From Candidatus Heimdallarchaeota archaeon (lineage in GTDB: Archaea; Asgardarchaeota; Heimdallarchaeia; JABLTI01): a stretch of DNA of 5,916 nt. This document shows, piece by piece, positions 1 through 5,500 of this stretch. Position 1 is the stretch's first letter, and every line of letters begins with the position of its first letter. Under the pieces are notes generated by a model. It worked only from the letters and a program-made list of their open reading frames with translations, was not told the origin of the DNA and did no database searches. The stretch lies in the NCBI GenBank assembly GCA_030671945.1, contig DAOVHJ010000173.1, positions 1-5,916 of the forward strand. Direction: 5' to 3'. The position numbers and the translations under genes are program-made.

Positions 1-474
1 ATTATTATTTAATCTTGCAACTGCCATTGTTACTCTGATTACTGAATGATCACCATCTACAACTTTCTTCCATGCTTTTGGAAATTGTTCCACAGAGAAG
101 GGAATCATTACTCCATCGAATCTTTGTGGATCGGGATTCACAGCAATTATTAGTTGATTCTCAAGATACTTCGCAGTATTAATTACTAGTCCATCTTGAC
201 CTATGCAAACCACTAGATTATTTGGTCCAAAAAGGAAATTCGGGAGAAATGATTTTTCTATTAATTGGTATTTAATGTCTACTGGCATTAATTTTTTCAG
301 TTTGTTTAGTGATTCATAGTATTGCTTATGAGCAGCTTCGTAATCTTCGAATGAGCCACCCATGTGTTCTATGTAGAATTTTGCTTGGGATTTCGTATTG
401 AATCGCTCTATTAGTTCTTCTAACCAGGTTTTCTTGGTTACAACAACTATTTTGTCAATCTTGACCATATACAT
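1..474 (-). CDS. NAD kinase-fold (ATP-NAD/sugar kinase-like) protein, partial, C-terminus off the left edge
   Basis: Seen: 158 codons open to the window edge, read on the minus strand. The N-terminus opens with a beta-strand-like KIDKIVVVTKKTW. Residues 81-104 carry LFGPNNLVVCIGQDGLV and then NTAKYL. Residues 110-125 carry IAVNPDPQRFDGVMIPF, and the edge falls in VTMAVARLNNN. Known: NAD kinases and relatives have a GGDGT loop followed by a nucleotide-contacting NP/GVN segment. A subgroup with GQDG in place of GGDG and an NPDP motif exists in bacteria and archaea and is usually annotated as NAD kinase or sugar kinase. Inferred: a cytosolic NTP-dependent kinase of NAD or a related metabolite; the substrate is unknown. 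ATG at 474-472 is the longest start. ATG at 468-466 sits 8 bases after AAGG (480-477) and may be the true one. The gene follows the SPFH stop by 7 bases, so it is likely in the same transcript. Confidence 0.8.
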   Translation of the reverse strand, partial: MYMVKIDKIVVVTKKTWLEELIERFNTKSQAKFYIEHMGGSFEDYEAAHKQYYESLNKLKKLMPVDIKYQLIEKSFLPNFLFGPNNLVVCIGQDGLVINTAKYLENQLIIAVNPDPQRFDGVMIPFSVEQFPKAWKKVVDGDHSVIRVTMAVARLNNN

Positions 475-481
475 TACCTTG

Positions 482-1345
482 TTATTTTTTAGATTCCTTT
501 AATATTGAAGCAAGGATGTCCGGTGTTATTGTTAGAGTGTCAATTTTCTCTGCGTTTTCACCTAGTTCCTTAAGTGCTAAAGCGAGTAATACATTTGGAG
601 CCAATTTCTTGTAGGCTGAGAGTTCTGTTTCTTTTGCTTTTGCTTGAAACTCTGCTTCTTTGATGATATTTGCCCCTTCTAGTGCTATCAATTCTTTTCG
701 CTTCTTTTCCAAGGCAATTTGTGAGTTTAGCTCATTCTCTTTTATTTTGCTTTCCTGCTCAACTGCTGCAGCTCTTCTATCATAGATTGCTTCATCTGCT
801 TTCATTTGTAATTTTTCTCTATATTCAGCTTCTAACGCTCGAGCGATTTCCGGAGTTGGAGTAATTGCTAGAAATGAGATAGAAAGTATATCGATGCCCA
901 TTTCTTTTATTATTGGTTGTCCTTCTACTGATTCTAAAACAACACTTGTAAGTTTCTCAGAAGCAACTAATGCATCTTCTAGAACCATTTTCTCAATTTC
1001 ACTTCGAGTTCTAACTTGAATAACATTCCTAATTCTTAATTCGAGTTTTTCTGGATCATCAGTTTGATATTGCCTTGTTCGAGGGTGTATTTGAAAGTCA
1101 AGAATTGTAGCCATTTTCTTCGGATCCTTAATTCTATATGTGAACCGTCCTTGAAGTGTGACTGCTTGTTTATTCTTTGTTATTTCATTGAACACAAACC
1201 CAGAATCATTCGTCAATGCAGGGATTGCGGCAATACTTGTATTCATCTTGAAATAGAAGAAGCTTAAACCTAAACCAGCACGTCTTCTTTTTCCATCAAC
1301 AAATTTAATGATATATTTTGAAGGATCTCCTCTAAAGTATGCCAA
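482..1345 (-). CDS. SPFH/band-7 domain protein (soluble, stomatin/prohibitin superfamily)
   Basis: Seen: 287 residues. Residues about 9-170 form an SPFH-type alpha/beta domain, including VTLQGRFTYRIKDPKK (62-77) and a region running to ILSISFLAITPTPEIA. Residues about 165-245 are a long charged helix rich in E, K, A and Q (EAEYREKLQMKADEAIY, then IKENELNSQIALEKKRKEL), as in SPFH coiled coils. The tail has ALKELGENAEKIDTLTITPD. Known: SPFH proteins oligomerise into rings or scaffolds, often at membranes. This one has no N-terminal transmembrane segment or signal peptide, unlike stomatins, and resembles the cytoplasmic SPFH subgroup. The start is TTG at 1345-1343. GGTGA lies 6 bases upstream, an in-frame TGA overlaps that site, and the next ATG (residue 34) would cut into the domain. 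It probably leads a two-gene operon with the kinase-fold gene. Function is inferred only as a scaffold; its partner is unknown. Confidence 0.88.
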   Translation of the reverse strand: MAYFRGDPSKYIIKFVDGKRRRAGLGLSFFYFKMNTSIAAIPALTNDSGFVFNEITKNKQAVTLQGRFTYRIKDPKKMATILDFQIHPRTRQYQTDDPEKLELRIRNVIQVRTRSEIEKMVLEDALVASEKLTSVVLESVEGQPIIKEMGIDILSISFLAITPTPEIARALEAEYREKLQMKADEAIYDRRAAAVEQESKIKENELNSQIALEKKRKELIALEGANIIKEAEFQAKAKETELSAYKKLAPNVLLALALKELGENAEKIDTLTITPDILASILKESKK

Positions 1346-1351
1346 TATAAT

Positions 1352-1356
1352 TCACC
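1352..1356 (-). promoter_or_regulatory. Shine-Dalgarno site GGTGA for the SPFH gene
   Basis: GGTGA, complementary to the usual 16S rRNA tail, lies 6 bases before the TTG codon. It contains the in-frame TGA that bars any longer start, so it fixes TTG as the start. The large surface-protein gene has the matching GGTG at the same 6-base spacing, which supports both calls. Confidence 0.75.
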
Positions 1357-1508
1357 AACAGATTAACTACTACATTTTTTTTTGAATCATTCTATTTCTG
1401 AATACTAACTGATTTCCTTTCTTTTATTTTAACTTTTCACATAAGAAAAATAAAAACAAATTTCATCAAGAATTGATTTTTTTTCTGTTTTGCGTTCAAC
1501 TATAATTA

Positions 1509-1516
1509 TTTATATG
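1509..1516 (+). promoter_or_regulatory. TATA-like box for the mini-ORF/GTPase unit
   Basis: TTTATATG is centred about 24 bases before the ATG at 1536. In archaea transcription usually starts about 25-27 bases beyond the TATA centre, so the predicted start falls at or next to that ATG and would give a leaderless message. Read on the other strand, the same place gives TATAAATA (1514-1507), so the element may be bidirectional. The upstream BRE is not convincing. Confidence 0.45.
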
Positions 1517-1535
1517 AAATCACAGAAAATTGATT

Positions 1536-1640
1536 ATGCCGATAAAATTCGTGTTAAATTGCTTAAAATTATACAGATTAAAACCGTATAATGCAATTAA
1601 AAATTTAGTGAAAATTAAGCTGGGGCTAGTAGATAAATGA
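1536..1640 (+). CDS. 34-residue basic mini-ORF overlapping the GTPase start
   Basis: Seen: ATG at 1536 opens 34 codons ending in TGA at 1638-1640. The stop shares bases with the GTPase ATG at 1637 (ATGA overlap). The peptide starts MPIKFVLNCLKLYRLKP and ends KIKLGLVDK. It has many Lys and hydrophobic residues and could form an amphipathic, positively charged helix. There is no Shine-Dalgarno site, but the TATA-like box is at the distance expected for a leaderless start. Inferred: a leader or upstream ORF whose translation feeds ribosomes to the GTPase, which itself has only a poor ribosome site. It might also be a small membrane-binding partner. I do not recognise the sequence, and a chance ORF in AT-rich DNA cannot be excluded. 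Confidence 0.4.
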   Translation: MPIKFVLNCLKLYRLKPYNAIKNLVKIKLGLVDK

Positions 1641-2404
1641 TGCAGGATGCAAATATTGCTAAGTTGATTCGTTTTACAGAAAGCAAAATTATTTGCACCG
1701 GTGGCGTTGTATTTGTTGGTGATGGTAATACTGGCAAAACACATACAGCAATGAGCATTACTGAATTTAAAGGAAAATCTTTTTTCAATCTTAGTGATGT
1801 AACTCTGAAGAAATCGGTAAACTTAGAATGGGATTACTTTATTTTTCAATCAAACATTGAAGAATATCTTGTTAGAACAAGTTCACAAATATTCATTATG
1901 CCAGGTCAAAAAGGTAGAGCTAAGTTGGGTGAAGGATTAGCTTTTGAAGATGCAGCCGATCTTTATTTCCATGTCGCACCAATTAAAGTTGTTCTATCAT
2001 TAATTCTAACTTTTGATTTAACAGACATCAAAACTTTTCTTGAACTTGAATATTGGTTAAATAGAGCTATTGAAAGAGATATGGTTCAGCCTTATACTAG
2101 TATAATAATTCTTGGAACTCATTTGGATGATTCTGAAAACATAATGGTTAGCGATGCAAACATGGCTGTAGCACGATCATTTGTTAGGGATCTAATCTTG
2201 GAGAAAATAGGTCTTGATTTGAAACTTGAAGATATTCATACAATAAGAGTCTCAAATCTTACGAATGAGGGTATTGATGAGTTAAAAACAGCCATTAATC
2301 ATTCTTTTCTTTCGGCATTCAATTTAAATGACTACATTACTTTCCAAAAAGAAAACAACAATCAAGATGAATCCGAAAAATCATCTAGTAGTGATTTAGA
2401 ATAA
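1637..2404 (+). CDS. Ras-superfamily small GTPase-like protein with altered G3 and G4 motifs
   Basis: Seen: 255 residues. The P-loop is GDGNTGKT (28-35) after strand GGVVFV. G3 reads IFIMPGQ (85-91): the usual Asp of DxxG is Ile87, while Gly90 and the Gln (Q91) are kept. ILTFDLTD (123-130) matches the strand before helix 3. G4 reads GTHLDD (160-165), with Thr and His in place of Asn and Lys. G5 is probably VSN (205-207), followed by NEGIDELK. T56 is a possible switch I Thr. The tail (238-255) is polar, rich in Asn, Glu and Ser, with no terminal Cys for prenylation. Known: MglA-type GTPases also lack the G3 Asp (TVPGQ), so this is not necessarily dead. Inferred: a cytosolic nucleotide-dependent switch with uncertain base specificity. 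Start: an in-frame TAA directly precedes ATG 1637. A second ATG follows at 1640, and only a weak GGGG lies 11 bases upstream. Confidence 0.82.
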   Translation: MMQDANIAKLIRFTESKIICTGGVVFVGDGNTGKTHTAMSITEFKGKSFFNLSDVTLKKSVNLEWDYFIFQSNIEEYLVRTSSQIFIMPGQKGRAKLGEGLAFEDAADLYFHVAPIKVVLSLILTFDLTDIKTFLELEYWLNRAIERDMVQPYTSIIILGTHLDDSENIMVSDANMAVARSFVRDLILEKIGLDLKLEDIHTIRVSNLTNEGIDELKTAINHSFLSAFNLNDYITFQKENNNQDESEKSSSSDLE

Positions 2405-2410
2405 TTTTTT
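2405..2410 (+). terminator. Possible archaeal T-tract terminator after the GTPase
   Basis: Six T directly follow the GTPase TAA. Archaeal RNA polymerase can terminate at T-tracts without a hairpin, but six is short and AT-rich DNA makes such runs common. If it works, the GTPase and surface-protein genes are separate transcripts. Confidence 0.3.
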
Positions 2411-2416
2411 ACCCAA

Positions 2417-2424
2417 TTATAAAC
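2417..2424 (+). promoter_or_regulatory. TATA-like box upstream of the surface-protein gene
   Basis: TTATAAAC preceded by CCCAA is the best TATA-like match between the two plus-strand genes. Initiation about 25 bases on (near 2446) would give a leader of roughly 110 bases holding the inverted repeat, the palindrome and the second mini-ORF. A second candidate, TAATAAAA at 2508-2515, would give a leader of only about 20 bases and exclude the hairpin. The sequence alone does not decide between them. Confidence 0.4.
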
Positions 2425-2466
2425 ACTTTTAAGATTGTGCTGAGTTTTTAAGAATGTAATTCAATA

Positions 2467-2497
2467 CAAGAGTTTATGAGCGTAGCAAAAACTCTTG
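2467..2497 (+). repeat. Inverted repeat / hairpin, 9-bp perfect arms
   Basis: CAAGAGTTT (2467-2475) and AAACTCTTG (2489-2497) are exact reverse complements. After an A-A mismatch, two further pairs (TG with CA) close a 7-base loop. No T-run follows the right arm, so it does not look like a bacterial-style terminator. It lies 62 bases after the GTPase stop and 61 before the surface-protein start. It could be a protein-binding operator or an RNA structure in the leader. The ATG of the 27-codon mini-ORF begins immediately after the left arm and would be buried if the RNA hairpin forms. Confidence 0.55.
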
Positions 2498-2559
2498 ACT
2501 TATTGACTAATAAAAGGAATTCCTTGAAGAAAACAGAAGTAAACAATTGGTGCCACTAA
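2476..2559 (+). CDS. 27-residue mini-ORF overlapping the surface-protein start
   Basis: Seen: ATG at 2476 opens 27 codons (MSVAKTLDLLTNKRN, ending NNWCH) and stops at TAA 2557-2559, sharing the A with the next ATG (TAATG). Its start lies inside the hairpin described above and has no GG-type ribosome site. The peptide is polar and basic with no recognised motif. It may be an upstream ORF that tunes translation of the surface protein, or a chance ORF. The downstream gene has its own GGTG site inside the end of this ORF, so coupling is not required. Confidence 0.25.
   Translation: MSVAKTLDLLTNKRNSLKKTEVNNWCH
2514..2525. promoter_or_regulatory. 12-bp perfect palindrome, candidate operator
   Basis: AAGGAATTCCTT is fully self-complementary and centred 39-40 bases before the surface-protein ATG. 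A dimeric helix-turn-helix repressor could bind such a site. It touches the alternative TATA-like TAATAAAA (2508-2515), a position where binding would block initiation. Only one copy is seen in the window. Confidence 0.3.
2549..2552 (+). promoter_or_regulatory. Shine-Dalgarno site GGTG for the surface-protein gene
   Basis: GGTG lies 6 bases before ATG 2559, the same spacing as GGTGA before the SPFH TTG. It favours ATG 2559 over the in-frame GTG 2550 and TTG 2547. The frame is closed upstream by TAA at 2511. Confidence 0.65.
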
Positions 2560-5500
2560 TGTTGAAGAAAGTATCGAGACTTTACAGCTTATTTTTTATG
2601 ATTTTGTGCCTTAATTCATTGTTTTATTTAACAAATGTTGAATGTGAAGAACCTATTGTAACACCAATTGCAGAGGTTCAAGGTTTACCACCTTCAATAG
2701 AAGATGAAATTACTGTTCTTCCTGAGGTACTTGCAGAAACCACAAATACATCTGGAACTTACAAAAATGTAGCCTATTTCACTCAAGATAGTTTTGTAGA
2801 TTTAGATGCAAATGGGTATTCTTTTGAGTGGGAAAAATATGATGATATAAAGGATGATGCTTTAAATTTTCGAGCAGTTGATTTAATACAAAGAAATGAT
2901 TCAGGAAATCCGGGAATTTTCTGGCATCCTTTAGATACTTTTGCTCAATTACGCAGCACAGCTTTGATTGATGGTAATCGTATGAATTCTACTGTTTTTA
3001 GTCCTGAATATGATGTTGATACTTACATTCAGGGTAATGTTCATTTCATGTGCGCTGGAGAAACTTATTATTCTGCTTATTCCAATTGGACTATACGAAT
3101 AACTTTAGAATTATTTAATCCAACAACAGAACAAACAAGCCCGATAACATCTGTGCAAGGTAAATTTGATGATACAGATAGGAATCCAGCTAATTCACCA
3201 TATTTTGAAGGTTCTCCTCCCCCCGATGGGCTATGGGAAGGTTGGGTATATGAGGCTGTAATTCCTAACACAACACGTATTCCAGCAGGTTATCGATTGC
3301 GAGCAACCTATGAAGGAATGTGTGGAAGTGCTGATTATACTGGAACAGCAGAAAGAATGCAATTAAGATCAGGTCAAGCTACTTATGCCACTGAATGGAC
3401 CATTGATTCTACAAATGATACCTATGATAATTATTATCATATTGATAGTTCACTCGAATCAATTGGTATGCAATTATATATGTTCCAAGAAAAATATCCT
3501 ACTATTGACTTAACAGGTTTAGAAAATAATACTATTTATGATATGCCAACAAATGGAACTGTCACAGTTTCCTCTGTGTCAGTTTCAAATCGGTATAGAT
3601 GGGATAGTGATTCATTCGCATTTTTTGATTCGCCTTCTATTGTATCTCTTCCTTTGACTACTGGATGGCATACTCTTGAAATAGAAGCAGAAGATTACTT
3701 TGAAAACAAAGCAATTGCTTCTTTTAATATTGGATATGATTCAATTGCAAGTAGAGTTGTTCTACATTCACCAGCAAATAACTCCTATGTAGCTGATGGT
3801 GAGTTATTGAATTTCAGCATATATGATTACACGTCTGTATTTTACGAATGGGATAAAAATACTACAATGTTTCCTTTTACAGATCCATTTGATATTTATC
3901 CTTCTGCTGAATTTGTTGGTCCACATCAATTAACAATTCATTATACAGATCCTTTCAGAACTGAGCTTTTCGAATACTTCTTTGTTTTTGATAATGCACC
4001 GCCAGAGATCTTGCTTGTCAACGTTTTAAATGAAACTACGCAACCTCAAGGGAAAAATATTGACGTTACTATTGACGATATTAGTTATCCCATAGATGTT
4101 CAATACAGATGGGATTCAGATAGTTTCACAACGTGGTCGCCTGTCTCAGGTAATCTCTACAGAGCATATTTACCTTCAACTGCAGGTTGGCATAACCTTT
4201 ATGTTTTTGCTAATGACACATATGGCAATAGTATTACCAAAGTATTTTCATTCTTTACAAGCATAACACTTCTAAATGTAGAACTCTACAATTTACTGAA
4301 TAATTCATATTATCAAGGTGGAAACACTGTTGAGGTATCAATAATAAATGACAATGGAACAGTCAAATATTTCTGGGGGAATGATCCCTGGAGTGATGGA
4401 ACGGTTGTTTTTGGAATTATGACTCTAAGTGGTCCATTTGCCTTATCTTCCACACCTGGAACTTATATGTTAACTGTAATTGTTGGTAATCCTTTTGATG
4501 AGCAGGTTGAATTCAAGTTTCTCTTCATGGTTGATAAAGAAGATCCAACAGTAGTTCAAACTAATCCATTACCTGATTATAATGGTACCAGATTTCTGGA
4601 AAGTGAGGTTTTCTATTATACAATTAGTGATAATTGGACCGATACTACTGATTTGACTGTTTTTTATTCAGTAGATAATGGAAGAAATCTTACATTAAAT
4701 ACTCCATTTCTGATCTATTTATCAGGTCGTTCCGATGGGAATCATAATTTAACAATCATTGCATATGATATTGCTGGTAATTATTATCGTTATTTCATTA
4801 CTTTCATTATTGATACGACTAGACCTAGCACATCAGTAACAATAACTGGTCAAGCTATTGTAGATGGTTTCAGATATATTCCTGCAGATACTTTTGTCTC
4901 TGTTGTAGTTACAGATGCTGATCCGATTTGGAATAGTTATTATCGATGGAATAGTACTATTTATGTTCCTTTTACAGATGATTTCACTTTACCAGCTATA
5001 GAGGGATATGCTAAACTAGATATTTATGCTAATGATTCCATTGGAAATTACCGATTACAAACATATTGGTTAACTATTGATGATACTGCACCAACAATTG
5101 ATTTATTAAATTTATTCAATCACACAAAAATAAATGACATTACTCCAATTAGTTTCAATGTGGAAGACATTAATGATGATACAGTAGCCTATGTAGAATC
5201 ACAATGGGATCTCGATGCTAGTCCATCTATACGATCTCCAGATTTCATTGTTTTATTATTGGCATTACACCTTGGAGAAACTGAAGCAATTATTTATTTA
5301 TATACATTTGATGTTGTAGGAAATGATTATTCAGTTGAATACCACTTCAATCTTGATTTTGTAGCACCAACCTATAATCTTGTATCAACAACCAATAATT
5401 CTTATCTAACTGGTGGCGAAGTCATTGACTTTGATGTTCCCTCAGTTGATATAAACAAATTCTTGTATAAATGGGATGATGATGAAGATTACCTTACAGC

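Larger units (their letters stand above)
1346..1535. other. Divergent intergenic region with A/T tracts
   Basis: About 190 bases separate the SPFH start from the first plus-strand start. The region holds a run of 9 T at 1375-1383, a run of 8 T at 1477-1484, an inverted repeat ATCAA-GAA-TTGAT at 1465-1477, and a TATA-like element near 1507-1516. ATTGATT occurs twice (1472-1478 and 1529-1535). On the minus strand a loose TATA-like TTAAAATA preceded by GAAAAG (1437-1425) could serve the SPFH gene. No coding potential is convincing here. The tracts are best explained as promoter-region DNA that must serve two divergent units; individual sites are weak. Confidence 0.5.

Noticed and set aside
670..864. 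Plus-strand ORF of 64 codons
   Set aside because: It lies wholly inside and antisense to the coiled-coil part of the SPFH gene. Its Leu/Phe/Ser-rich composition is what Glu/Lys-rich coding gives in reverse.
1064..1267. Plus-strand ORF of 67 codons
   Set aside because: Antisense to the SPFH domain, with no ribosome site, promoter or recognisable motif.
1375..1383. Run of 9 T as a terminator
   Set aside because: No plus-strand gene ends upstream of it. It lies in the leader of the minus-strand SPFH gene, where it reads as an A-tract.
1536..1640. Mini-ORF as the true N-terminus of the GTPase, split by a frameshift
   Set aside because: The GTPase already has a full P-loop with 27 residues before it, more than Ras-type proteins need, and there is no slippery site at the overlap.
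1520..1744. Minus-strand ORF of 74 codons
   Set aside because: It runs antisense across the GTPase P-loop, which is clearly coding on plus. Composition is low-complexity and no start signal is seen.
1640..2404. Second ATG (1640) as the GTPase start
   Set aside because: It is possible and changes the protein by only one residue. The first ATG gives the ATGA overlap and was kept.
2467..2497. Inverted repeat as a CRISPR repeat or insertion-sequence end
   Set aside because: It is a single copy, with no spacers, target-site duplication or transposase nearby.
3077..3271. Minus-strand ORF of 64 codons
   Set aside because: Antisense to the N-terminal domain of the surface protein, whose frame is open for over 1100 codons.
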